This document shows positions 24,101-34,513 of a stretch of DNA of 64,000 bases, piece by piece. Position numbers and translations under genes: made by a program. Positions within the stretch are counted from its first letter, which is position 1, and every line of letters begins with the position of its first letter. The notes beneath the pieces are model-generated. The model did no database searches and was not told where the DNA came from. It worked only from the letters and a program-made list of their open reading frames with translations. Origin of the DNA: Gnetum montanum (Eukaryota; Streptophyta; Gnetopsida; Gnetales; Gnetaceae). The stretch is taken from NCBI GenBank assembly GCA_015680685.1, contig MNCI01006964.1:632851-696850 (forward strand), written 5' to 3'.

Positions 24101-24598
24101 AACAATAGCAAGAGGCAATGGCACGAGCAAATCCTCTACGTTCTATGGGCCTATAGGATGACTTGCAAAACCGTAACAAGTAAGACTCCTTATAGTCTTG
24201 TTTATGGATCTAAAGTTGTGTTGCCTCTTGAGTTGCAGGTACCATCACTCCAGATGATCCTATCTGACATCATGAGAGAACTCCAAAACAATGAGTCATG
24301 GATCATCAACCTCAACTTAATAGAGGAGAAACATGCACAGATGCTGAGACACATATAGCACTACCAGATCAAGCAGCAGCAAAAGCACCGTTTAAACCTA
24401 CATCAACGGCTAATACAAAAGGGGGACCTTGTCCTCAAGGCTGTCAGTGAGCATGTGAGAAAATTCTCAGCCAACTGGGAAGGGCCTTACATGGTCACTA
24501 AAGCCTTTAGGAATGGTTCCTTCAAGCTAGTATACATGGATGGTAACGAGTTCGCCAACGTTGTGAATCACTCGTACCTCAAGCCGTTCTATGTCTAA
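21190..24598 (+). pseudogene. Tat-lineage pol of element B (RT, two RNase H, integrase)
   Basis: Nearly full-length pol relic. The linker (DWPEHLVQTLDLE, LGLDPQLSQHN) is followed by reverse transcriptase at 21600-22330 with YVDD at 22049-22060. The first RNase H (22410-22860: KPFFIYLTTFDTSIAALL, YLSHAL, VERNLLTLVFTLKKWRHYL) is followed by a second RNase H (22939-23300: FDGAST, NNVAEYEGLLRG, GDSQLVVNQ, LATLVLN). The integrase has HEGLCGGH with CDTCHRY (23566-23700), TDNGPQFSS (23946-) and AEATNKS, and the end reads NHSYLKPFYV then TAA. Two RNase H domains are a known mark of the Tat lineage. About a dozen stops and frameshifts make it inactive. No gag or 5' LTR was found that clearly belongs to it. 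Confidence 0.92.
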
Positions 24599-24605
24599 AT
24601 GCATG

Positions 24606-24925
24606 GAGCAAGCAAGCAACCATCTGCTACGACGTAAAACTGGCACAGGTGAGTGAACATCTGCTACGAGGTTAAACTGGCATGGCTACAGTAGTGTCCG
24701 CTACGATGATAAACTAGCAATAGCAACGAGCAGCATCTGCTACGATGTTAAACTAGCGACAACCGTTTGCTATGACATAAAATTGGCACAGCTAATCTGC
24801 TATGACTATAAACTAGCACAACACATCTGCTATGATGTTAAATTGGCATGTACGATCTGCGGGGACCTTAAGCCAGCACTATGGTCCACTAGGATCTTAA
24901 ACCTACACAAGTTCTACCAAGACCT
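24606..24925 (+). repeat. Tandem repeat after pol B: CTGCTACGATGTTAAACTAGC
   Basis: Eight or more units of about 35 bases containing ATCTGCTACGAY followed by TTAAACTAGCA or TTAAACTGGCA. Same position and orientation relative to pol as in C and D. Confidence 0.85.
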
Positions 24926-26035
24926 TAAACTGGGTTCGCATCACATCCCTAGCATGCACTAGCACCAAATACACATCGAACGAGCGGGCACAATGCCAAT
25001 GCATGGGTGGGTCATCGTAGTTCCAAAATGCAGTTCATGACACAATGGGAATGCAGTTTGGGACATACGTAATGCCATCACCCTTAGCATCATGTTGATC
25101 CTTTGGAGATGTCGTATGACATCACACTGGCCCTCCAAACCTACCATCGCCATGGCCCATTTCCCTAATGGTAGTTCCTTGGCTAGTACCTGTCACTGGA
25201 GTTTCGGTAGTATTGTGGGCCAGCCAAAATATTGTTACCCTCTAGCCCCCTTCCAACAATGTTTAGCTATGTGGTAGCTGATCCCATTGCTAAAATTGGA
25301 ATGCATGCCCCTATCAGGGATTCCAGTGCATCCGCACTCACAGCAGCACCCCCGACGCCAGCTCCTACATGCAGATGTTGCCAAATTCGTTGTTGGCCTT
25401 TCTACTTTGGACACCACACACTAGTAAAGGTGTCCAAAGGGCTTCAACAATGTCTAAAGTGAGCAAGACCTTTGCCCTTGCTAGCCAAGGGCACATCTTG
25501 CGACAACAGCAAATGCTATAGCATCGAGAAGTGAATGCCTCAACTAGCTTAACTACTCTGGAGTGCAAACCCCATGGCACATGTAACACATCTTGCCACG
25601 TGGGAAATAGAGTGTAAACCCCATGACGTGCATAAAACATGTCGCTACGTGGGAAACATTAGCGCAAACTCCATGAAATGTGTAACATAGCTTGTTGCAT
25701 GGAAATCATCTGTAAGTAGGTTGAAACCCTACACGGATGTAACGCAACTCATCCTGGGAAAGACACCTATCCTACAGGAGGTTGAAGGCCAGTGAAAGAA
25801 AAGGTAAGCTACATACGACTCCCTCATGAGCACTCCGACAAGGGATTCGGCTAAACCTCATTTTTGTGCTACGCTGTGCCTCCTTCCTCCCTGCTTTGCT
25901 TCTCCCCTCCAATGCAACACTCTCCAATGCAGTCAAGCGATGTCTCGACACTCACCGAGCAGCAACATTAGCATTCAACCTTCTGTGGTATTTTGTATTC
26001 TTTGTCAACATCTAACGAGCCTGTTCTCCAGACGT
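24926..26035 (+). other. 3' untranslated stretch of element B
   Basis: No coding homology. It holds three to four units of about 60 bases at 25560-25760 built on AAACCCCATGAMRTGYGTAA and CTTGCYACGTGGGAA. A GTAACGCAACTCATCCTGGG block also occurs in E (about 45365) and, inverted, in D (about 55470). Confidence 0.55.
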
Positions 26036-26052
26036 CGACAAAGAGGGGCCAA
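26036..26052 (+). other. Polypurine tract of element B
   Basis: CGACAAAGAGGGGCCAA directly before the LTR start TGAAACATCC. Confidence 0.8.
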
Positions 26053-26333
26053 TGAAACATCCCAAAAATTCGAAGGCATGCTTGTTTCACCAAGCTTTGC
26101 AATTCGTGTAGCACTATGACAGTTCTTCAGGAGGAGAACACGCACTAAATTTAGGCCAGCCAATTTGGAATTTTTTATTTTAGGTGCAAACAAGCTCTAC
26201 AAATCATCCTACCTATCTACCTAAGTAGTTTACTCAACTGATAGCCTACTCAGAAGCAACACGTGGAGTTGACAGAAGCACTTAGAATGTGCAAAATAGT
26301 TCGACAAGTTTTGTAAGTCACAAAGTCTACTAC

Positions 26334-26775
26334 ACTATGCTACACCTCGCTATGTAGCATAGAAAGCTTCAAAAAATGATTGTAGAATGAAGTGCTACGC
26401 TACGCTATGCTACATAGTGTAGCAAAAGCTAGGCAATCGGTCCCCTCACCCGACCTCAAGTCCTTCAACAATGTCTCTTTCCATTAGAAAGTGGCAGACC
26501 ATGTCTACTACTATGCTATGCTGAGCTACATGGCAGCGTGAGTTGTAGCAATTTTATGGAAGAGACAGAATGCAACACAAAGGGCAACATCAACAAGTTC
26601 ACAAGTTTCGCAGTGCAGGAAGCAAAGTTTGTAGATTGGCAAATTTTTGTGACTAAGGCCACTCGCTATGCTATCCTATGCTACGTAGCGTAGCAAGCAT
26701 GCAACCCACATGTAGCGGAACGTACGACAAGATGCTACGCTATGCCAAGCATGCTACTCTACGAAGCATAGCAAA
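26334..26775. repeat. GCTACGTAGC-type palindromes in B LTR
   Basis: Four clusters (near 26335, 26395, 26670 and 26735) of GCTACGCTATGCTAC facing its complement GTAGCATAGC or GTAGCGTAGC. Similar palindromes fill the U3 parts of the E and D LTRs. Confidence 0.75.
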
Positions 26776-27011
26776 GCATGTAGGTGGTTGTGTGTCATCA
26801 ATGCATTTCACCTAATTGAACCATTAGCACACATCTCTAGATGCTGACGGTGTAATTATGACATGGCATGCTAATAGTTGCAGCATGACATGCCAGCATT
26901 ACAATAGTCATGCAAGCCCAACGGTCATGCATGGCACGTGCAACATAGACAAGTCAACATGGGCCCAAGGCACGTGGTGTTCAAACTGCCCCTTTTACAT
27001 GCTCCCAGCCC

Positions 27012-27019
27012 TATAAATA
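27012..27019 (+). promoter_or_regulatory. LTR TATA box, element B
   Basis: CCCTATAAATACCCC, the same context as in the C LTR. Confidence 0.6.
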
Positions 27020-27613
27020 CCCCGACAAGCAATGATCAAAAGGTTGGTCCCGGATATTCTTTAACAAGCAAGCAAGTTAGCATCAAGAATTGTAAGCTTT
27101 CTATTTGACACTCCAAATATTTAGCATTCTCAGCTAGCATTTTGTTCTATCCCCTTTCTACCACCTTGGTAGAATTTTCGCATTGTCAACTCCTGAGTCC
27201 ACACCCAAGCGCACAATTGTCTTTCTCAACACGTCTTGGTTACTCTCGGGATCTTTGCACTCAACGTTGTGCAACTAACTGTATCCATCTTGACAGAGCA
27301 ATCTTGTAGCTTCATAGTGGTGCATTTTTTTAATTTCATTTTACTTTGTTTCCTACTTATTTTTGTGTTCTATGTTGTTTTCTATATCTTTTGCATTTAA
27401 GCATTACTTCACGCTTGTCTTTCCATTTTCAAACTACACGTTACAAAAGGCTATATAGACGCCAACTAAGTCCTTGTCTGATCGACTAGACCATTCAGGG
27501 CACCCCGTATCTATTCCATCCAACACGAGCCCTCCCAAAGTTACGGGGTTGGAACTATCCACGACCGCTGATCCCTTGGTGTTTTCCAGCCGTTGACGTT
27601 TTCGATTGCTACA

Positions 27614-28389
27614 AGGTACAGAATCAATTCTTTGAGAAAAGATTGACCCATTGAAAGATCATTCCTCATGTAGCCAACCTCGAGCTTGGAAACACTCAAA
27701 GGATCTTGAAAATTTCCTATGGTAGTCAACAAGGGCCATCTTTGTCTAGTCCAACACTGCGACAAAAAGAATGGGGTCCATCATAAACATCTCTAGCACT
27801 GTGCACGTTATGGCAAGCCCACCATCATCATCACGCATCCCATGCTAATCAAAATGGGGCCTACATAGGAAAACAACATTTACATTTAGATAATTCAAAA
27901 TGAAATCACAAGTTAAAGTAAAACACAAGGGAGCGTACCTGTCCACTCTATACATTGTCCCCAGTGGATTATAGAATAGAGTGTGCACACAAAGAGCTAG
28001 GAAGAGTGTGTTGTTGTTGTTGTAATGAATACATGTAGGTAGCACCCACACACATGTTAAGGGATGTGTAGATTTAGGTCCTTTAGCAGGGCCTCCCTCA
28101 ACTCTGAAAAGCCCCTCATTGATATCAATAATAAAGACAAGCATGCCTTGCATAGATCTGGGCAAAATTGTCTCAACGATGTCACGAGCCAACTATTCAC
28201 TCAAATGAGACCATATAACCACACTAAAGTATTGCAGGATGAAGGAAAAAAATGAACTAACACCGGGGTGAAACCATATCACATGGGGCCCGATGCGTAG
28301 GTCATAGAGGGGGGGTGTTCGGTCTAAAAGGGCCAAACCAAACAAGTACACTGACAAGCTCAACCACTAGAAGAGAAGCTTTAGGTCCC
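27614..28389 (-). pseudogene. Accessory gene copy I: HAD/FCP1-like 5' part, cut by an LTR
   Basis: Third copy of the accessory gene. On the minus strand, the exon begins after an acceptor CACGTGCAG at 28390 and reads LLVVELVSVLVWFG, HVIWFHPGVSSFFSFI, YFSVVIWSH (WSH 28213-28205), MLVFIIDINEGLF and NNNTLFLALC..YNPLGT. The next segment reads GMRDDDGGLAITCTVLE, then FECFQARGWLHEE. It follows copy F almost residue by residue, though with substitutions, an intron at the same place and internal stops. It ends inside the second exon exactly where the B 3' LTR begins. Motif I Asp and the DD pair are absent, as in copy F. Confidence 0.6.
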
Positions 28390-28864
28390 CTGCACGTGAC
28401 CAAAACATTAGGTAAGTGAGAAATCTAAGTGCTAACAATAGGGGAAAATCACATAAACTAAAAAAAATCACATAAACAAATACTTTCAATGCCTAGATCC
28501 ACCCCATGAGACAAGGACACTAACATCTATTTAGTATATCTGATGCTTACTAGGGTACATTGAAATCGATTTCACCATAAATCCATGTTTAAATCATCAA
28601 TCTTAGAAAAATAATAAACAATGTAAATAGTATGAATTTAGAAATCAATGAACATCTTAGCAATCACTTTTACATTTTCAAGCAAAGAAAACTTGACACT
28701 CACACCACAACCTCCTAAAGGCAACTCACACTAGCAGGTTATTCCAGCAAAGTCACATAATCCTCCCTCAACACTCATGTTAGGTGCTTACAATCACTGC
28801 CCAAAACCTAGAAATCATGTAGCTACCAATGGAGAAACTGAAAAGAGAATAGGCCTTCTTCAAC
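28390..28864. other. Region between copy I and the tandem repeat
   Basis: No gene seen. AT-rich, presumably the upstream region or first intron of copy I. Confidence 0.3.
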
Positions 28865-29028
28865 CAAGTCACGCTGGGCCCTTTGCAAAAATTTAAAATT
28901 TGGCCATCACGCTACCTTTCCAAAAATTCAAAAATGTGTAGTCATGCTGCCCCTTCAAAATTCAAAAGTGTGCAGTCATGTTGCCCCTTTGAAATTGAAA
29001 ATTTTGCAATCACGCTGCCCCTCCAAAG
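28865..29028 (+). repeat. About 35-base tandem repeat interrupted by a retroposed insertion
   Basis: Four to five units CAYGCTGCCCCTTCAAAATT, each followed by CAAAAGTGTGCAGT-like sequence. The array resumes as TTGAAATA at 30161 on the other side of the insertion. Confidence 0.8.
29014..29028. repeat. Target site duplication, left copy
   Basis: GCTGCCCCTCCAAAG, identical to 30146-30160. Confidence 0.85.
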
Positions 29029-29187
29029 TTTTTTTTTGAGAGAATGTTCGGGAATGTATTACTGAAAGAAAGTTACACGACTATACAAGTACAAGTACAA
29101 GGGGGGGGCCCCGGGGCCCTACAAAAATAGAAAAAAAATAGAAAAAACCACGCCGAGCCCCAGCCGGCGACCGAAAACCTCGAAGCC

Positions 29188-29340
29188 NNNNNNNNNNNNN
29201 NNNNNNNNNNNNNNNNNNNNNNNNNNNNNNNNNNNNNNNNNNNNNNNNNNNNNNNNNNNNNNNNNNNNNNNNNNNNNNNNNNNNNNNNNNNNNNNNNNNN
29301 NNNNNNNNNNNNNNNNNNNNNNNNNNNNNNNNNNNNNNNN
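29188..29340. other. Assembly gap
   Basis: 153 consecutive N. Confidence 0.99.
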
Positions 29341-29815
29341 ATCCGGGTGGAGTCTAGCGGACGTGCGGCGGATGTGCCTTCTGAGCTCCCCCCAGGAGCT
29401 CCCACAATTAATACCAAGGATGGTATATGGGCAGCGTCCCCCCCTAAGCCACTGACGAACGCTCTGCTGATGCGCCCGATCGAGCTGCCGCTATCGCTGC
29501 AGCTCCTCCTCCTGCAACCGCTCCTGCTCCTCCCGGGCCGCCACCTCCCGGGCCTGCCGGTCTGCCTCCTCCTGCCGTAGCTCCTCCCTGAGCCGATCCC
29601 AGAGCTCATCCGTGATCTGGGCACGCAGGGTCTTCATCGCCAGCGTATGCTGCCTGTTCAGCTGTTGCGCCTGCTCCCGGAGCTGGGTTTCGTGGTCGGC
29701 CGGCCATTCGGCTAGCGTTACAACCCACCGAGCCTCCGTCGATCGCTGCTCCGCCGCCCTGGCAGCAGCAACCTCCCGCTGAAGCTACGCCTCCCACTGC
29801 GGGGGGGCACCGGGG
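29341..29815 (-). pseudogene. Glu/Gln/Arg-rich coiled-coil reading frame in the insertion
   Basis: On the minus strand a frame reads from PPGAPPQWEA through a stop to LQREVAAARAAEQRSTEARW, then QLREQAQQLNRQHTLAMKTL, ELWDRLREELRQEEADRQ and LQEEELQR. A second stop and RQLDRAHQQS follow. The heptad-like spacing of hydrophobic residues and the charge pattern suggest a long coiled coil. Upstream (30130-30060) the same strand carries LHFTFLRCLQEGTRVNLPCF, possibly part of the same protein. The poly-Leu ORF on the opposite strand is its complement. Function unknown; it may be an ORF1-like or gag-like protein of the inserted element. Confidence 0.4.
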
Positions 29816-30145
29816 GGGTCGGGCGAGAGGGCATGATTACGGTGAGAACGGCGGCCCCAGGAGAGACGGAGAGCAGCCAGTCGCCGAGGAGTAGAGGAAG
29901 GGGGGGAAACAGGGGGGAAACAGGGGGAGGGGAAACACGACGCCCCCTAGCGGGCACAGTGGACAGGCCTGGTGCCCCTTGCACCCCCGTCCCCCTCCAC
30001 AGAGCCAAAATAAGCCCCGACCGGCGACCCCGCCGCTGGAGGCGGAGAGCTTCGAGGAAGAAGCACGGCAGGTTAACCCGGGTGCCCTCCTGCAAGCACC
30101 GCAGGAAGGTGAAATGCAGCCCCTGGAGCTTGGACACATTGCCCG

Positions 30146-30160
30146 GCTGCCCCTCCAAAG
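30146..30160. repeat. Target site duplication, right copy
   Basis: GCTGCCCCTCCAAAG, identical to 29014-29028. Confidence 0.85.
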
Positions 30161-30279
30161 TTGAAATATACCACATCTCTAAATTTTTGTCAGTACATAG
30201 TTTGCTTATATTTAGTAACTCCTTTGCCAAGAGGGTGTCTCTTACTTTGCTACTATTTTAAATTGGTAGGAGCAAGTAC

Positions 30280-32764
30280 ATGGCCACCAAGAATATCCTC
30301 TCAACATTATCTCTCAATGGACCATACGGGGAGGTAGAAAGAGCAATCAACCCAGAATCCTAGGATTTAAATCCATCCACCTATACCAATTTAATAGCCT
30401 CCACTCAAGAAACATCAGATTGGCCTAAAAACATGACTAAAACTCTAGATCTAGAAGCTAATAATATCACTGAAGGTCCTCTAGTTGAAATCCCCATTGC
30501 CACGGTCAATAGCAAAACCAGAACATTGAAATTAAGTGCCTTACTAGACTCACAACTTGTAGGCGACATCACTCAAGTATTAAAAGATAACATAAAAATG
30601 TTTGCATGGTCATATACTGACATGCTAGGACTAGACCCCCAAATAATCCAACACAACATTATTCTTGATGAAAAAATTAAAACGATGAAGAAAAAAGCAA
30701 GGAAGGTAAGACAAGAGGTTGCATTAGCCGTATGTGCCGAAATCACTAAGCTCTACCAAGCCAGCTTCATCTGGGCCATTGATTATTCCGATTAGGTATC
30801 AAACATTGTTGTAGTCCCTAAGAAGAATGGTAGTATATGCATATGCATTAACTTTCATGATCTCAACATAGCCACTATAAAAGACGATTTCCCATTACCC
30901 AACATTGATCAACTCATTGACACAACTACTGGGCATGCATTATTATCCTTTATGGATGGATTTTTAGGATACAACCAAATAAGAATCAACCTGGAACATC
31001 AACTTAGAACAAATTTCATAATGATGCCATTTGGCCTTAAAAATGCAAGAGCTACATATCAATGAGCAATGACATACATATTTAGTGATTACATGCTCAA
31101 TTTTCTCAATGATTATGTTGACGATATCATGGTCAAATCTAAAATAACAGAACAACATGCAAAAGATCTGGACTTAGTGCTTAAATGTTGTCTCAGATAT
31201 GACCTTAGGCTCAATCCAAAGAAATGTGTTTTAGGTGTTAAAATAGGAAAAATTCTCAATTTTGTGGTCTCTAAAATAGGAATATGAGTAGACCTTGATA
31301 AGGTTAAGGCAATAACTAACATGCAACCACCAAAGAACCTTACCGAATTACGTGGTCTTCAAGGTAGGCTATAATTCATTAGATGCTTTATCGAGAGGTT
31401 GAAAGATAAGTTGAGACCTATGCAGCACCTATTATAAAAAAATGTGCATTTCCAATGGACACAGCAATGTCAAGAAGCATTTGAAAACATAAAATAAGAG
31501 CTAGCCCAACTACCGACAATCTATCGCCCGCAAGGTAATAAACCTTTCTATATCTACCTCGCAACTTCCAATTCTTCCATTGCACCAATGCTTTGTCAAA
31601 AATGGAAAGATGGGGCTGATATCCCTGTGTATTACCTAAGCCACGCTTGCCTATGAACAATGATACAATGACATAAAGAAATCATGTCTTGCCCTTGTTT
31701 TCGCCTTGAAGAAATGGCGGCATTATCTCTTCCGCAATCAAGTTTACATCATTTGCAAGGATAATGTACTCCACGCCATCATTAACAACATCTATGAATT
31801 GATTAGGTAAGCTAGGTGGAAAGTGATGATCGTAGAGTTTGTCCTACACTATGTTGCCCAATCTTCCACAAAAGGTCAAGCAATAGTCACATAATTAATC
31901 ATCTCACCAACACATGATCAAGGAATAGTTAACCCTGAATTTCCTGATGAGAATGTTACTAGTGTGGACACTGTACCTGACAACTATGAGGCAATCCTCT
32001 ATTTCAATGGAGCTTCAACCTCCCAAGGAGGAAGTGCTATGCCATTTTAACATATCCCTTCAGAGAGATCCAACCCTTTGCCTATCGTTTAACCTTTCCT
32101 TGTACCAATAACATGGCAGAATACGAAGGTCTTCTTAGAGGCCTTCAAGCAACGTTGACTTCAGGAATCTCACGTTTTGTAGTTCAAAGGGATTCACAAT
32201 TAGTTATTAATCAAGTCACTGAGGTTTATGCATGTAAAGCTCTTCATTTGCTTTCGTATTGTAACTTGACCAAACATCTACTGAGACGATTAGTAGAAGT
32301 GGATATACAACATATCCCTAGAAGTGAAAACACCATCGCTGACGCACTTGCCATACTAACATTAAACATGATACCCAAAATGTTTCATGCGTTGCCTAGC
32401 TCTATCACACATTCTGCCAAACCTATAACTAACACTCTTGAAAAAATTCCTATAGCATACATTAGGATAACACATGCAACAGAATGGTACGATGACATAA
32501 AAGAGTATCGTCTAATAGGTGAACCTCCACAACACTTGATAAATGCCTTATGACAAACCTTGTGTCCATAAATGCTCAATCAAATAAGGAGACCTAGTCC
32601 TTAAGGCCTCCCGTGAACATCTAGATAAATTCTCAACCAATTGGGAAGGGCCTTACTTAGTCACCAAGGTGTACAATAACGAAGCATTCAAATTGGCTGA
32701 CATGGATGAGAACAAGTTTTCTAATCCTACAAATCATTTGTACCTAAAATGGTACTATGTTTGA
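30280..32764 (+). pseudogene. Tat-lineage pol of element C, integrase core deleted
   Basis: I start it at the ATG of MATKNILS. The linker (DWPKNMTKTLDLE, MLGLDPQIIQHN) is followed by reverse transcriptase 30690-31390 with YVDD at 31114-31125. The first RNase H (31440-31900) and second RNase H (32000-32350: FNGAST, MAEYEGLLRG, RDSQLVINQ, ENTIADALA) come next. At about 32553-32575 the frame jumps straight to the integrase C-terminal tail (GDLVLKAS, NWEGPYLVTK, NHLYLKWYYV, TGA). The HHCC zinc domain and the DDE catalytic core are missing, a loss of roughly 1.2 kb compared with element B. Numerous stops confirm it is dead. Confidence 0.92.
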
Positions 32765-32769
32765 TAAAA

Positions 32770-33300
32770 TTAAGTCCTGGGATCATGACTTAAAACTGAT
32801 ACCATAGACATGTCCTTGCATCATGACTTAAAACTGATACCACAGACAAGTCTTGGCATCATGAATTAAAAATGATACCACAAAATAGTCCTAGCATAAT
32901 GACTTAAAACTAATACCACAAAATAGTTCTGGCATCATGACTTAAAACTAATACCACAGGATAGTCCTGGCATCATGACTTAAAACTGATACCACAGACA
33001 AGTCCTAGCATCATGACTTAAAATTGATGCCACAGAATAGTCCTGGAGTCATGACAATAAACTAAAACCATAGAGCTTTGTCCAATATGATGCTAAACTG
33101 CCATATCTATCCACCATAACGTGAAACTAGCATCTAGAGTCCACTAAGACTATAAACTGGTTTGCCTCTTCACAATCTGCTATGACTATAAATTAGCAAT
33201 GCACCATCCACTATGATGCTAAACTGGTACCATCCAAAGGTTTATGATGTGAAACTAATCCACAACAATATGCTAAGACTATAAACTAGCAACATCATCG
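32770..33300 (+). repeat. Tandem repeats after pol C
   Basis: Seven units of about 43 bases (CATGACTTAAAACTGATACC, ACAGACAAGTCCTGGCAT), then looser units with CTATGAYNNTAAACTAGCA. This closely parallels the inverted block at 8640-9110 in element F. Confidence 0.85.
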
Positions 33301-34496
33301 ACGATCAAGAAAAACTTGAAAAAAATGTGTTGCTAAGATTTGTTGTTCATGTTCATGTTTCACAAAGACTTGTTGCATAATTTTTCTCATGGGCCTTGAT
33401 GAGGCTGATGATGTGCATGATCATGTCTGCTTTGAAAATTGCACACAGTGGCTTCATATCCCTGATCAAAGTGCTTAGTTAACCGTTTCATTTTTGTTTT
33501 TCTTGTCTTCTTAGAGTTGTGTTTGCAAGATGACATGCCTGAGGCATTCATGCATAGATGCACTTCATCATAAGATAAGGTATCACATTCTTCCTGACAT
33601 ACATGAATGGGTTAATCAATCCATTCGCAAGTACATTCCTGACTCCTGATACATTCCCTATTCCCCATCATGCCCCTTTATCCTATTCGATTACATCCCC
33701 TAGATGCATTGTCTCCTAATCACCTCAAAACCCTTGATACACTATTGCACACTGTGACTCTTTAAGCAGTTGCAACGCAAAACACAGTGTATGATGCATG
33801 ACACAAAATGCAAGTGCTCGAACATGAGCACAACACTAAAAGTAAGCTCTTTCAAAAAGACCAAAGAGAAAAAAAAAGAAAAGTAAAAGAAAAAAGAAAA
33901 AAAAAATAAAGTAAAAACAAAAGAGAAGAGAAAAGAATAAAAAGAAAAATAAGAAATGGGTCAAAGAGAAAAAATGCATGGAAAAGGTCTTCATGACCCC
34001 ATTGACATCATAAACCATAGACTATTGGCTATTCTCATGTAAGCCCCAAGTGAGAAGGCAATTGTCTTGGGCAAATAGTTACACTTGTGTCTCAAAGAGA
34101 CCATGTTGCACATCATCGCGTGGCTTTGGCTGTTTACAACGAGCCTTGTAAACACTCTATAAGAGTCCCATTTCTCCAAAGAATGTACTTCCTATGTCTT
34201 GGTTCCGAGTCTACTGAACACTAGCTATGGACAAGGACCAAAGATATAGCTCATTCAGGTGAGAGCATTCTCTCCTCCACGATCCCAATAGCAATTACAA
34301 CCCTTGATCAACTCTTGGTTTCCCCTAGTTACAACCAATCCCTTACATCTTGAACCACATTCCCTCAATCCCATGTACTTTTGAAAATGGTGTAATGACA
34401 TCTAGTCAAGGGTCGACGGTTAATGTTTAATGGTTAGTTGTTCTTGGTGTTTTGCACTTCTTTATCGACACCTCTCAAGTGGACTCCTCCAGACAT
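33301..34496 (+). other. 3' untranslated stretch of element C
   Basis: Contains the block shared with E and F (33497-33580, GAGTTGTGTTTGCAAGATGA) and a purine-rich A/G tract at 33845-33960. The poly-Phe ORF opposite that tract is low complexity. No gene. Confidence 0.5.
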
Positions 34497-34513
34497 CAAC
34501 AAAGAGGGACCAA
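34497..34513 (+). other. Polypurine tract of element C
   Basis: CAACAAAGAGGGACCAA directly before the LTR start TGAAACACCAC. Confidence 0.85.

Larger units (their letters stand above)
26053..27613 (+). mobile_element. Element B 3' LTR
   Basis: Runs from TGAAACATCC to GATTGCTACA, about 1.56 kb. It has palindromic GCTACGTAGC words in U3, a TATA box at 27012, and an R-U5 part matching the end of the E LTR (CTAAGTCCTTGTCTGATC, ACCATTCAGGGCACCCC). It abuts an exon of accessory gene copy I, so B appears to have inserted into that gene. Confidence 0.8.
29029..30145 (-). mobile_element. GC-rich retroposed insertion with A-tail and 15-base target duplication
   Basis: The insertion is flanked by a 15-base direct repeat and ends, on its minus-strand 3' side, in a run of A (T run at 29029-29037 on plus). 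These are the marks of target-primed reverse transcription by a LINE-type machinery: a LINE, a SINE-like element or a retrogene. Its GC content is far above its surroundings. It contains the 153-base assembly gap and a coiled-coil reading frame. I cannot name the family. Confidence 0.75.

Noticed and set aside
29347-29580. Leu/Pro-rich ORF on plus in the GC-rich insertion
   Set aside because: It is the complement of the Glu/Gln coiled-coil frame, which has the more protein-like composition and agrees with the A-tail orientation.
32770-33075. CRISPR-like regular repeats
   Set aside because: Units are contiguous and degenerate, with no unique spacers and no cas genes, in a plant retroelement setting.
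33836-34018. Poly-Phe ORF on minus
   Set aside because: Opposite an A/G-rich low-complexity tract; no protein meaning.
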